Source: Ampelocalamus luodianensis (taxonomy: Eukaryota > Streptophyta > Magnoliopsida > Poales > Poaceae). Taken from it: a DNA stretch of 64,000 nt. Shown here one piece after another: positions 35,703-48,167 of this stretch. The notes beneath the pieces are model-generated. The model was not told the origin of the DNA and made no database searches. It saw nothing but the letters and a program-made list of their open reading frames with translations. The translations under genes were made by a program, and so were the position numbers. The stretch is from contig CM070625.1 of NCBI GenBank assembly GCA_036346255.1, positions 32,616,520 to 32,680,519 of the forward strand. The letters run 5' to 3'. The stretch's first letter is position 1; each line of letters opens with the position of its first letter.

Positions 35703-38700
35703 TCAAGTAGAAGGAAAAAGTTCTGGATACTCGGTTCGCATTTGGTCTTCGCGCTCCCAAGTTGCTTCATCTTCAGTATGGTTGCTCCACTGAACCTTGA
35801 TGAACTTTATGTTACGGTTCCTTGTCTTGCGCTCCATTTCTTCAAGGATGCGAATCGGGTGCTCCCGATAAGAAAGATCGGGTTGCAAGTCGAGGTCTTC
35901 TAAATTGGTCGCTTCGGTAGGGACTCGAAGACATTTATTCAGTTCAGATACATGAAATACATTGTGTACATCTGAAAGTGATGGTGGTAGCTCCAACTGA
36001 TAAGCTACCGAACCTCGCTTCGCTAGGATTCGGAAAGGACCGATGTAGTGAGGTGCCAACTTGCCTTTAACTTGAAAGCGTTGCATTCATTTCATTGGGG
36101 AGACTTTAAGGTAAACATGATCATCCACCTCAAAGCTCAAATCACGACGACGACGGTCGGCATAAGACTTTTGACGAGATTGAGCCGTCCGTAGTCTCTC
36201 GGATCACACGGACTTGCTCTTCGGCTTCATTTATCAAGTCCGGTCCAAAAAATTGTCTCTCCCCGGACTCGGACCAGTGGAGAGGTGTCCTACACCTTAT
36301 CCCATATAGCACTTCAAAAGGTGACATTTGGAGGCTTGCTTGATAGCTATTATTATAAGAGAATTCCATGACGGCAAGCATTTATCCCATTTCTTGCCAT
36401 AGGACAGCACACATGCCCTTAACATATCCTCCAAAATTTGATTCACCCTCTCGGTTTGACCGTCGGTTTGCGGGTGGTAAGCGGTGCTAAAGGATAGTTG
36501 AGTTCCCATTGCTTCATGGAGGCAATTCCGAAATGCGAGTGAATCGAGTGCCTCGATCTAAGACAATTATCTTAGGCACACCATGGAGGCATACAGTGCG
36601 GAGATGTACAACCGCCAATTGATTTCTGAATAGGTGGTCTTGACAGGGAGAAAATGAGCAACTTTTGACAAACGGTCGACAATCACCCATATGGAGTCAT
36701 ACCCCTGCTGAGTCTTTGGAAGTCCGGTGATGAAATCCATCCCAATTTCATCCCATTTCCACTCAGGAACGGGGAGGGGTTGAAGCATACCCGCTGGCCG
36801 TTGGTGCTCGGCCTTCACCCGTTGACATACATCGCACTCGGGAACAAAGCGTGCAATCTCCCGCTTCATCCGAGTCCACCACAATTTTTGCTTCAAATAT
36901 TGATACATTTTTGTGCTCCCCGGATGGATGGAGAAAAGAGAGTCATGGGCTTCATGAAGGATTAATTCTTTAAGCTTCGCGTCATTTAGCACAACCAAAC
37001 GCTTTCCGAACCACAAAACACCTTGGTGGTCCTCGACAAAACACTTGGCTTTGTCGGCCTTCATTTTCTGCTTAATTCTCTCCATACCCTTGTCATTCTT
37101 CTGGGCCATCATGATCTGGTCCTCAAGGGTAGGTTTCACTTCCAATGCGGCGAGAAAACCTTCACTAACCATCTCCAAGTTGAGCCGTTGAAATTCATAG
37201 CATAAAACTTCCGTTTCGGGCCGAACCGAAAGGCAGTTACATTGCGATTTTCGGCTCAATGCATCGGCAACGACATTGGCTTTCCCTGGATGATAATGAA
37301 CTCCCATATCATAGTCATTGATCAATTCAAGCCATCTTCTTTGCCTTAGGTTCAGATCGGCTTGAGTGAAGATATACTTCAAACTCTTGTGATCAGTGTA
37401 GACTTCGCAGCAATTGCCGATAAGAAAATGTCACCATATTTTTAAGGCATGAACCACTGCTGCAAGCTCAAGGTCATGAGTGGGATAATTCACCTCATGA
37501 GGCCTCAATTGCCTCGATGCATATGCCACAACTCGGCCCTCTTGCATAAGAACACAACCAAGACCAAGGCGAGATACATCGCAATAGATGTCGAAGTTTT
37601 TGTGGATATCTGGCAAGACTAACACTGGAGCAGAAGTTAGACGATCCTTCAACATCTGAAAGCTAGCTTCACATTCCGCTGACCATTCATACTTCTTTTC
37701 TTTCTTCAACAGTTGGGTCATTGGTCTTACTATTTTTGAGAAATTCTCGATGAAGCGGCGGTAATAGCCCGCAAGACCGAGGAAACTGCGGACATCGGAG
37801 ACGGACTTGGGTTGTTTCCAATTAAGTACATCTTGAACTTTGCTTGGATCCACAGCAATTCCTCCTTCGGATAGCACATGACCCAAAAAGGCGACCTCTT
37901 TTATCCAAAAGTCACATTTACTGAATTTTGCATAGAGTCGATGTTCTCGGAGCTTGTCCAACACAAGCCGGAGGTGTTCTTCATGCTCACATTCAGATTT
38001 GGAGTATATGAGAATGTCATCAATAAAGACGACCACAAATTTATCCAAATACTCCATAAACACTGAGTTCATGAGATTCATGAACAAGGACGGTGCATTC
38101 GTCAAACCAAAGGACATGACGGTGTACTCATACAAGCCATAACGAGTTGAGAAAGCCGTCTTGGGAATGTCTTCAGATCTGATCCTAACTTGATGATAGC
38201 CCAATCTCCAGTCAATTTTGGAGAATATCCGAGCACCGGTCATTTGGTCGAACAAATCATCAATCCGTGGAAGTGGATACTTGTTCTTGATGGTGACCTC
38301 ATTCAACGGACGATAGTCAACACACATCCGCAGGCTGTGGTCCTTCTTCTTTACAAATAAAGCGGGGCATCCCCAAGGTGAGGAGCTTGGCCTAATGAAA
38401 CCCTTCTCTTGAAGTTCTGTGAGTTGCTTCTTCAATTCAACCAACTCATTTGGCGGCATTCGATAAGGCCGTTTTGATATAGGAGCAGTTCCGGGCTGCA
38501 GCTCGATCACGAATTCAATTTCTTGTGAAGGTGGCATGCCCGGTAGTTCCTCAGGAAATACATCTGGGTACTCACATACCACTGGAACTACACTCAAATC
38601 TGGCAATTCTTCACCGCTAAGGGCAAAGAGATGTGGATGCTCCAATTTCGGCGCCATTTCGACTAGAAAACCAAGAGGACTTGTGAGAGTGATAACCTTG

Positions 38701-39413
38701 CGAGCACAATCAATTTGACCATGGTTTTTGGACAGCCAATTCATCCCAAGAATAACATCAAGGCCCGCTGAATTTATCACTATAAGGTTGGCCGAAAACT
38801 TCACCACTTTGATCTCAATCTCAACTTCACGACATTCATGAATGCTTCTCATTTCTGAACCCGGCGATTGAATCATCGTAGGTGCAGGCATCAAGCTGAG
38901 TGAGATGTTGTGGAGGATGGCAAAACCTCTGGACATAAAAGAATGAGATGCTCCAGAGTCGAACAACACGGTCGCAGGAGTTGAATTGACTAGAACTGTG
39001 CCCAACACGACGTCGGGTGCTTCCTGTGCCTCCTTGGCGGTGACATGGTTGACATGAGCACGACCAAGGTTCTGAAAGGTGACATTAGACCACTGAACAA
39101 GGGAGTTTTCAAGGTCTTGGCGTTGATGAGAAATGACTTGGTGCTTCACCGGACAACGATCCGCAAAATGCCCTCGATTACCGCAATTGAAACATACTAC
39201 TAACATACATTGCTTGTGTCGGTTTCTTTGCTTCTTTCTAGGTTGCCCTTGCTGAATATCTTTCGAGGTGGATGAGAGACTTGCAAAGGAGCTCTGAGGT
39301 CTTGGGACTTGGAAATCGGAAGGAGTGGGCTGCCAAGTACGGTTCATGAAAGCTGCGACTTGCTGAAATTTGTGCAACCTTCTTGCGCTTTGCGACTCGA
39401 CAACCGCTTGCAT
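35703..39413 (-). pseudogene. gag end and pol of the Tekay-like element
   Basis: On the minus strand one frame of 660 codons (39413-37431) holds a CCHC knuckle (CFNCGNRGHFADRC), protease (LFDSGASHSFMS), reverse transcriptase (catalytic VVFIDDILIY) and the start of RNase H (YCDVSRLGLGCVL). A single TGA near 37422 interrupts it. The same frame continues (37382-36567) through the rest of RNase H and the integrase zinc finger (CDVCQRVKAEHQRP). Two one-base shifts near 36620 and 36530 follow, then an integrase core part with TAYHPQTDGQTERVNQ. The last part (36086-35703) has the GPFRIL motif and a C-terminal chromodomain-like block (KVQWSNHTEDEATWE). Chromodomains guide integration into heterochromatin. 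Confidence 0.85.
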
Positions 39414-40179
39414 TTGTTTTCCACCACAATAGCCCTATCAACCAATTGCTGGAAGTCACTAAAGTCATGTCTGGCGAGTGCCAGTGCATCGATTCTGTTA
39501 GCCCATTCAAGAAGCTGGTCTTGCTTCCTGCATCGGTGGAGACATCGTGCGGAGCATAACGAGCCAAGCGATTAAACTCGCGGAGATACTCCAATACGGA
39601 CTTATTGTCTTGCTTGTGCGCGAGGAATTCACGCCTCTTGATACTCATGATGCTAGAGGGAACATGTGCCTCACGAAAGCTATCGGAACTCGTCCCATGA
39701 TGGAGCAGGCGGCGGGCTGCATGGCGCAAAAATTGTCCCGCCATGCGGCGGCCCTTCGAGTTGATTGGGGCGTATAAGACCTTCTCATTATCGGCACCGA
39801 GCAATGATCAACTTCCGTTCAATACTCGAAGCCAATCATCGGCATCGAGAGGATCCTCCGAACAAGAGAACACGGAGGCTTGGCGCTCGGAAAATCAGCA
39901 AATCGGGAGCAATAAAGATCGGCTCCTCCGCCGCCATTTGAGCACCTTGGACTTTGGCGGTGTTCGAGAAATATCTGCAAGATGCGAGTTTGATCTTGTT
40001 GACTCCTTTCCATCAGGCCAACACGTCGACCACGACCGCGGTGAGAAGTCACATCTTCTTGTCGACCCACGTGCGGAAGTGCGGTCGGCGTGCTCGAGTG
40101 CGCCATTGAGGATGCGGGGCTGATCATCGGTGATTTGAGAACCCACGGGCTGTGAGCCCTCCATTACTTCCGGCGTCAA
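39238..40179 (-). pseudogene. gag of the Tekay-like element
   Basis: On the minus strand the start lies near 40160 (MEGSQPVGSQ). The first 90 residues are in one frame. Shifts near 39900 and 39800 follow, and the open part 39804-39238 has a gag core signature (REFLAHKQDNKSVLEYLREF). It overlaps the zinc-knuckle frame from 39413, so a further shift joins gag to pol. Several one-base indels make it non-functional as assembled. Confidence 0.7.
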
Positions 40180-40810
40180 GCGAGTTTTGGGCCCGACATC
40201 CTGTTGCCATACAACTTGTTAGCAACCGGCAAAAGGAACAAGGGAAGCGCATAAGGTAAGCAATCGATAGCGGGGGTGGCGAGCCTAGTATGGATGCACG
40301 ATAAAAGCCATTTATGCATCATGAAAAGCGGTGCTAAAGTCCATGTGGACAGCACAAGATACAAATGAAAGCACGTTAGTTTTCCGACATAGTTGCGATC
40401 CAACCCGCCGTGGCGTGCACAACTACTAGGAGCGAAAGAGAGCAAATGGTCACCACAAAATCCAACGTCTACAAGCTCGTGGTATCCTTAGGGGTATAAT
40501 ATCTAAGGGTAACCTAGTTTATTCCTAAAATCGCAGCAAGGCGTCGTCTTCTTGTTCTTCCACCAATTCTCTTTACCGATGACTACTTAACGTGTCTATT
40601 GTTGGAAAAGAGAGGCGAGTAATGGAGAAAAACCATTTTTCTTAAATCCAAAGAATAGTGAGGTAAGAAATTAGATGCTAGGATGGGTAAGGAACAAAGG
40701 AATTATACTACTAACATTTTTGCCAAACTTTTGATAGTTTGAAAATTTTCTTTTGCAAATCAAAATCCTAACAACGTCCATTTCTACGGCTTTAACCTAC
40801 AGTCAGTATG
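40180..40810 (-). other. untranslated leader of the Tekay-like element
   Basis: It lies between the primer site and gag. No conserved frame is seen; AT-rich with short runs. Confidence 0.5.
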
Positions 40811-40822
40811 GCTCTGATACCA
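40811..40822 (-). promoter_or_regulatory. primer binding site of the Tekay-like element
   Basis: On the minus strand TGGTATCAGAGC follows the LTR end after a four-base spacer. It is complementary to the 3' end of initiator methionine tRNA. Confidence 0.9.
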
Positions 40823-40826
40823 ACGC

Positions 40827-43800
40827 TGTGAGGACCCCCGAGATCAGATCCGTATCACGCTAAGTGATTACGCCGTAAATGCAATACTTAACGTGAGGCG
40901 AATCACGATTCGAGTGACCGGATCGTGTCTCATGCTAGCTCCCAAGGATCGATGGCTAACATGCACATATCCTAGTACACAACATTGCAATCACATCCAT
41001 ACACAATGTACAAGAATAAAAGAATCAATTACAACATCATTAAATAGCACCTTATAGTACAAGGTTGCAAAAGAGGGCCGATCGGCCAAATCTAATTAAC
41101 ACAAATAAATTGCAGCGGAAGATAAACTTAAAATAAAAAAGGGAACAACCGAGTTGGTATGCCCACAATCCCACAAGCAACCAACTGGAGTTAAAGCCGA
41201 TGCACCCGTCGTTCTCACCTGAACAAATAGACACTGTTAGAGTACAAAGTTGTACTCGCGAGACTTTCAAAAGAAATAAGGATGCATGTGAGTATCAAAG
41301 GAAGGCTACTAAACTAGTCAAATTTTTGGCATAAAGCAAGTTTTGCATAAGGATAAAAGATTCTAACTTGCCATTTGTAAAACATTTAGAAAACGTTTTA
41401 TGATAGTAAGTAATGATCAACAAAGGTATAATCTCCAAGTATAATCAACGCACGAACATTCCATTCGTGGCACAATTCATTCCTCAACACATTTAACACG
41501 CGAACAACGCGTTCATGAAATAATTTTCAGATTTGAACAAACTAACATAATGACAAACATTTCCACTCATAACCCAAACTTAAGTTTCCAAAAGCTAACT
41601 GTGCCTGCTTTCCCACAAGTGTTGTCCATATCCTAGGGACGAGGCTATTCGAATAGATTTAGTTACTCTGCGAGTTATGCAGCTTTACCCACACGATATG
41701 CATTCCTCATAATGTCGGTCAATGCACTCTTCCACGAGTGTGGTGAGGTAGCATAACGAGGCCGTTACAATGTTATGTCTAACTATCAACCCACCCGAGG
41801 ATAGGAACCATAGCAGCTATAAATGCGCGCTAGAACCACGGTTCACCCCGTTGTGTAAGTAAGTCCCTATCAAACAAGAGACCCTTAAGGGAAAGTAAGG
41901 CAAAAATTTAACATGCCCCCACGAGATTGACAAAAGAACAATTAAATACATAACAATAACAATTTTCAATCCCATTGTGTTTTGATAGCTAACACACATC
42001 AAATTATTAAGCCAAGCCTTCGCCATTATCCCGGCGTGTGGTTGCACGTAAGACTTGGTTCATCACACCACAGACCGGTCCTTAAACACTCAGACGGGGC
42101 TACATAATTCCATAACAACAACAACAATAATATTTCATCATCAACCTACACCCGTCCAAGTTAAGAACATAAAACCCATGCCCAACATGTCCACAAACCC
42201 CAGATGCGAAGATCTGGATACATTCCACAAATCCAACATAATCCAATCCATAAAATCCTCAAATTTCATTAAGATGCAATTCAATCCACCGACCGATGGA
42301 CTAGCTCCATCAACCGCTTTCGGCTATAACTACTTGCATGGCTAAGCATCGTTCTACAAACTAGTAAACAACCCTGTATAACATATAACCTTAGTCATTC
42401 AAGGTAAAAGGGTATCAACATTCAAAAGAGGGCTAATGCAGCAATTAGGTGATTAACTACTTCTACCCATAAACATACATTTCAAAATAGCATGCAATTG
42501 CGATAAATAAACTCACACAAAACTTTTAAAGATCACTGCGAGCAATATGATCAAGAGGAGGGTGCTCGCACCTTTGCTGGTATCACAAGTTCATTCTCAG
42601 GTTACACTTAATTTGATCTCACGAATATAACGGTATCGTCGAAAAACCTAATGAAAGACGATAGCATAATAAATACCAAATAAAGCCAAAAATTCAACAT
42701 ACTCAAAAATGCATGAAATTTATACAGTAGGTAGTTAATGATCTTAGATTGATTTAGGTGAAAGAATTATTCCATTTGTATTTAGGATGTGAAAGTTATG
42801 GTGTTTTGAATTTTAAATTTCTAGAAAATGCAATCATTCTTGTTCACTTAATTTAATTCTTTGGTGAAAATTTCCAGAACATTTGTGGATATAAGAAGTG
42901 CATAGGTAAATAGAGAATAAAATTATAAGGTAAAAATAATTGAGTCTACCTCATTTGGAGATTCTATGATTTAGTTATGAATTTTCGAAGCTTAACCCAT
43001 TTCATGTTGTCAACAATTTATGGTGGATTCTTAATTGGGAGCATGATGTTAAGCACTCTAGGCCTTCCTACCAAACCCAATACTCATTTGCTAGGCAAAT
43101 ATTTGGGTGATCCAATCCACTAAACACAATCCTTAGCATTACTTTTACTTCACCAAAAAGGAGTTGGTGGCTCTGTTGGTTTTTCTGAAAATACAAACCA
43201 TTTTGATTTTTCAGACTTGGCTACTAATGCTAGCTTAAATGTTTGAATGACCAAAACCTTTTTAACTTCTACATTCAGTAAAGTCGCTGCCTCCTGCCAT
43301 AACATATCAGCTTATCTCCTCTGCTCAACTCTCTAACAAAATAACAAACTTTTAAACTGGAATGCTACTGAACACTAATAGTACAGCTGACCAAGAAAAC
43401 AACATGTATCTACTAAAATTAGTTATGCCTTTAGACTTCTGACAAAACCTGAAGTTATTCATATTAGACTGCTCCTAAGGTCAACCTCTAGAAGCTATTT
43501 ATCCTAACAAAGCTATTCCATTCACTAGCAATAGAAAAGATAATGGTGGTGAAATTCCAAAAGTATTCTCCATACCTCCTCTACTCAACAAAGCATAAGT
43601 AAGAATTGGTTGCATCTCTGTCGATTTCTGAAAATTCTTATCCACTACTGATTCTCAGATTTGAATACTACTACAAACTAAAGGTTCAAAGACTAAAAGA
43701 ATTAAGACACTTTCTATCTACTGCCTTAACAAATTTACTAACCCAAAGACAAACCTGATACTTTTCAGACCACTTAACCTAATAACCTACAATATCAACA

Positions 43801-45714
43801 TTTTCTGAACTGAGTATTATTAGCTAGTCTTCTTTCAAATTGAAACTTCCACTTTGTTAACTCAATTGACATACACAAAAATAGCTAGTAGAAGGAAAGA
43901 CTGGTAAAGCAATTGGTTTACTGACATTTCAAATTTTCAACTGAACCTCTTCTTTGATCATTCCAACAAACAAAAGTGTTTGAAACCTAGAATTACCAAT
44001 TCAATAATCCATTTGCTAAGCACTGCTTCTTAAGTGAATTATCAAGCACGAACAAAACTTATTAGCTTTTGTATGCAGAGAGGGAACTCCATTACAGAGA
44101 ACCGAAAATAGGGAGGCCAGTACAGAGGAGGTGACCAGCGGCTTGGGCGGCACATGTCGCCGGCGACAAGGAGGGTGACAGCGGCCGAAAGTGACAAAAA
44201 TGGAACCAGTGAAGCATGTGGGTTCTAGGAGTAGAGGTGGCGCAGCTCGAGAGAGCTCGAGCGTGGCGCAACGCGTCGGTGGCGGCGGTGGCTTTCGGCC
44301 TAACGTGCATGCGGCGCCGGTGGTGCATCAAGCAAAGCAATGCATCGGTGAGATACTGAGGGGTTACTTGAGGCTTACTGAAGTGGTGGAGGGGCCGGTG
44401 AAGCTCGGGGAGAAGCGGTCGCCGGTAATGGCGGCGGCGGTGATGCGGCTCACGAGAGGGGACTCCTGGCCACAAAGCGAAAAATGGAGGTGGTGTAAGG
44501 TAGAGTGAAGCTAGTAGATGGTTACATCAAGAGGAATCGGATAAAGCTCACCAAATCAACAATTTGGCGATGAGCAGTGGTGTTGGCGAAAATGAGGAAA
44601 CTTCAAAATGCCAACGATCACGTGAACAAACCGATCAAAGAATTGAGGGAAAACGTGATTATGTACTAAGACACACCGTGATGCGCAAAGAAATGGACAA
44701 GGAGCTCACTGAGGTGAAGATGCCGAAGGTGGACAACGCAGTGGCCTTCGGTGCGCGCTCTGGGAGCAGTGAGAGCACGACGGCGTTCCGAGAGATACAC
44801 TGCGAATGAGGGGCTCGGGTTAGCAAAAACGGAAGCGGGACCGAAGTAGGAAAAGAAATCAATGACGCGGCGGCGCTTACCAGAACCGGAGAGGGAGCTT
44901 TGCTTCCCTCTCTCCCACAGTTGAGGGGAGAAGTGAGCTCAGAGAGAGGGGTAGAGTCGGTTTTGAGCGGGAAAGAAGACGGAGGAAGAGGCGACGTTAG
45001 GAGGCGCAGCTCAGGGACTGGTCGGCGAGGGCGGTGGGGGAACGCCGTGACCAAGCACGGCAGAGCGAAGGCGCCGCGTGGAGGGGAGCTTTTGCGCGCG
45101 AGTCAGCGAGAGGAGGAAGAAACAGCTGACGAGTGGGCCCGGGCGGTCAGACACACAAGAAGGTGGTTGGACTCGGGTCCAGGCCGGTTGGGTTAGTTGG
45201 TTCGATCAAAACGAATGACTCGGTCGGAGCAACAGTAATAAGCCTGAGTTTTGAATACAGATTTGACCAACAGCTAAACAAGTTTGACCGAGGCTTTAAA
45301 TATAGAAATAAAATTCCATAAATTCTGAATTAATTCATGAGTGCTCCTGGGATGACCTAGTATTTATAAAAATTATTAAACCTTACTTTTCATGATATAT
45401 TTTGTATAGTTTTAATTCAACCTAAAGTAGGCCTTCGTATTTTGTTTGAATTTTCTAGGGGTTGACTTGAGTCCCAAAAATTTTAGAAAAATTATATTTA
45501 TTCATGATAATTATTATAGTATTTGAATAAATTATTTTCAAATGATGATCAAAGGGTTTTGTTCCTGTTTTTATTTGGAGTTTTAACTTTGAAGTGTATG
45601 TTTAATTGGTTTGATAAATTTCCAAGTGCAAAAATATATACAATTGTTTCTAAAATGTTATGCATGCTGATAATATGCATACTAAATCCCATTAATTAAA
45701 TTGGGTATGTTACA
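40827..45714 (-). repeat. 5' LTR of the Tekay-like element
   Basis: It starts on the plus strand TGTGAGGACCCCCGAG and ends GGGTATGTTACA. It is nearly identical to 30589-35496 over long stretches. Differences come in short clusters, for instance near 41640-41830, 43545-43560 and 44225-44330, often in C- or G-rich CAG, CTG or CG contexts. Confidence 0.9.
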
Positions 45715-47200
45715 TCCTGAGAAACTGAATCCTGAGGAGGAGGATCAACTGGAGGTGAAGAAGTTGAAACAGCTGGAGCTGGAGAAACTGGAGCGACAGA
45801 GGCTGGAGCAATCGGAGCCTGAGGAGCTGTGACCACTATAGAAGGTGAACCAGGTTGAGTATTGGGGCGACGACGCGTGAAACGCTGAAGAGGTGGTAGA
45901 CGCGGAAGAGGTGGTAGACGGTGTTCCATAGAATCAAGCTGTCTCTGTCGAGCGACAAGTCTGTTGTTAGTCTCATTCTGAAATCGATAAATCTTGTCCT
46001 CATCTCTGTTGAGTGACCTTAATCGCATCAGATTATTAAGAATAAGAGTCTGATTATTACGAAACTGAGCTAGAGTGGCTTGGCTCTGAGAGCCTTCTGC
46101 GGCTGCCTCCTCTAGGGCAATAGCTTCTTGCTAACCTATATGCTCTTGCTATGCTGGCTGAACAAGAGGTCCTTATCTTAGCTTGTAGGCTTTATGAACA
46201 GTGCCTAAGCCTCCTTGGTACTCAATTTTGTTGAGTATTAGGGCCATGATGAAAGGAGCATGATAAATTCTTTTTACCCTATCATCTTTTGAAGAAGCTA
46301 TACTTCTGATTATGACATCTACCACATCAAACTTCTTCTTCGAGATAAGATCAATAATGTTCCAAGCATGTCCACGCACAGCATCAAAATTTCCACTCTT
46401 GGGAAGAATAGTGTGATTAATAATCCTATTAATCAAACTGAAAATGGGTAGCAAGCCATGAATCTTTCCTGGAACAAACCTGGCATCTCTATCATAATGC
46501 TCTGTCCAGTTAGGGACCATCAGGGCAGGTCTGTCATAAATCTTCTCCCACTTGCTAGATGAAGATACTCGCAGGACACGCTCAAAATCAGTCTTACTAC
46601 ACTCCACATAGCGTGTTACTGTCATCCATTTCATTTTGGTGAAATCTGGAGAGACATAGAGAGTGGCATAGAATTGTCTTATGATTTCCTAATCATAATC
46701 ATGCTTTAGAGCTACAAGTTCATGAAGACCAGCTTGTTGAAACATTTCATATATGCTATTATATTTTTCCAAATTGTTAATGTGCTGCTACTTTATCCAC
46801 TTGTGATCAGCAAACTTTCTGTTCTGGCCATATGCCTCCTCATAGACTTGCTCCTAGAACTTTGTATGAAATCTGGGATTGATTGAGTTGCTAGGCAGGA
46901 GGTACTAATCCTTGTGTCGCAGGATAGCATAGTCATCAGCTGATATGAGCCTTAAATTAATTTGAGGCTCTTCTGGATCTTTCATCTCCTCACGGATGCC
47001 GCTAGAATCTCTTCTTCTGAATCAGATCCAGAACCTGACCCAGCCTGTGAGGATACTTCCTCATCTTCAGACTCATATGCCGCTGGACCTTTGCCCTTGT
47101 CATGAGATTCTTCGACTGGATCTTCAGGAGGATGGGAGGAAGAAGATTGATCTCTACGAGGTCCAACTGATTGGCGAGTGGCATTCCTTGTCCTTGCCAT
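45715..47200 (-). pseudogene. extra ORF in envelope position of the SIRE-like element (interrupted)
   Basis: On the minus strand it starts at 47200 (MARTRNATRQSVGPRRDQ) with an acidic Ser/Glu-rich N-terminus. Stops and shifts interrupt 46980-46640. A 153-codon stretch (46634-46173) contains WEKIYDRPALMVPNW and a long helical block. The rest (46028-45720) has a charged helix and then a Pro-rich tail, cut by the Tekay-like element. SIRE-type elements carry such ORFs after pol; some were called envelope-like. No signal peptide or membrane segment is evident here, so I do not call it an envelope gene. Confidence 0.65.
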
Positions 47201-48167
47201 CTGAGTAAGGAGAGGATAAGTTACAAAGAGATCAAGGGATCAATCAAACTATGATCAAATTGAATGAAATGACATTTGTGGTTCTGTCAGTAAAAACGGT
47301 AGTACCGCAAATCTTGGCCGGTAATACCGCTTTCGGTAATCTGAGAGCTCAAAAGCGGTAGTACCGTTGTGGTAATACAGAGTGCTCAAGGAGCGGTAGT
47401 ACCGCTTTTACAGATCTGGTTCTAGGGTTTTTGATATTGATGAAAAATTCAATGTTTATTATGGTTTGAATCCAAGGAGTAGATGTATAAACATCATTAA
47501 ACATCAAATATATTGTTTTGCCCAACTAGAACCTCATAGAACAGCAACATTTCAGATCATTCTTGATTGAGACCTAGGGTTTGATGTAATCCGGTAAAAA
47601 CTAGGATTTTAGGCAATTTACCTCGAAGATTGGAGGAGTGAAGCCCTAGAGATGCTAGGAATCACCAAGGAGCGAAGAAACGCCGAAGAAATTTTGGGGA
47701 TTTGAGAGGATTTTGGAGTTTTCTTCGGTGAGGGAGAGAGAGCACCCAAGAGAGAGGAGAAAGCGACTGAGGAAAACGGTAATACCGTTCGGGGAGAAGA
47801 AGTGGAACGGGTGAAGAGAACCCGCCCGACAGTTAAACTCATTTTTCCATGACGCGTAGTTCCAAGACTTACCTCCGTGAGTACTGCATCTGCGGTAATA
47901 CCGTGATTCAGCGCCGGTAGTTCTGATTTTTCTGGGACTACAAGGGACAGCTCTGGATTTCTTTGAGATTTTAGATTGATTTGCAAATGATCCTTAGCTT
48001 TGCACTCAAATAAATATTATTAAGGATCATTATGCATAGAATAGGCTAATGTCTATATGAGAATATAGTTTCTATGAACATAGATATTCTTAATAAAATT
48101 TTGAAAATATTTTCTTATAAAAGCTTTCGAATGACATCAAATCAACTAAAATACATGAGGCAAAATT
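47201..48167 (-). other. non-coding spacer between pol and the extra ORF of the SIRE-like element
   Basis: No conserved frame is seen. It holds at least six more copies of the near-palindromic motif: 47296, 47318, 47355, 47392, 47776 and 47892. So the motif is not restricted to the LTR. Confidence 0.6.

Larger units (their letters stand above)
30589..45714 (-). mobile_element. Tekay-like chromovirus (Ty3/gypsy), full length, minus strand
   Basis: It has LTRs of 4908 and 4888 bp, a tRNA-iMet-type primer site beside the right LTR, gag-pol on the minus strand, and a purine tract beside the left LTR. Outer flanks are TCCTA (30584-30588) and TCCTG (45715-45719), a 5-bp duplication with one mismatch. 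Its pol ends in a chromodomain-like block, which together with very long LTRs suits the Tekay/Del branch. Stops and one-base shifts interrupt gag-pol, so it is probably not autonomous as assembled. Confidence 0.9.

Noticed and set aside
45715..47200. Retroviral envelope gene in the SIRE-like element
   Set aside because: The ORF has the right position but no visible signal peptide, membrane segment or cleavage site.
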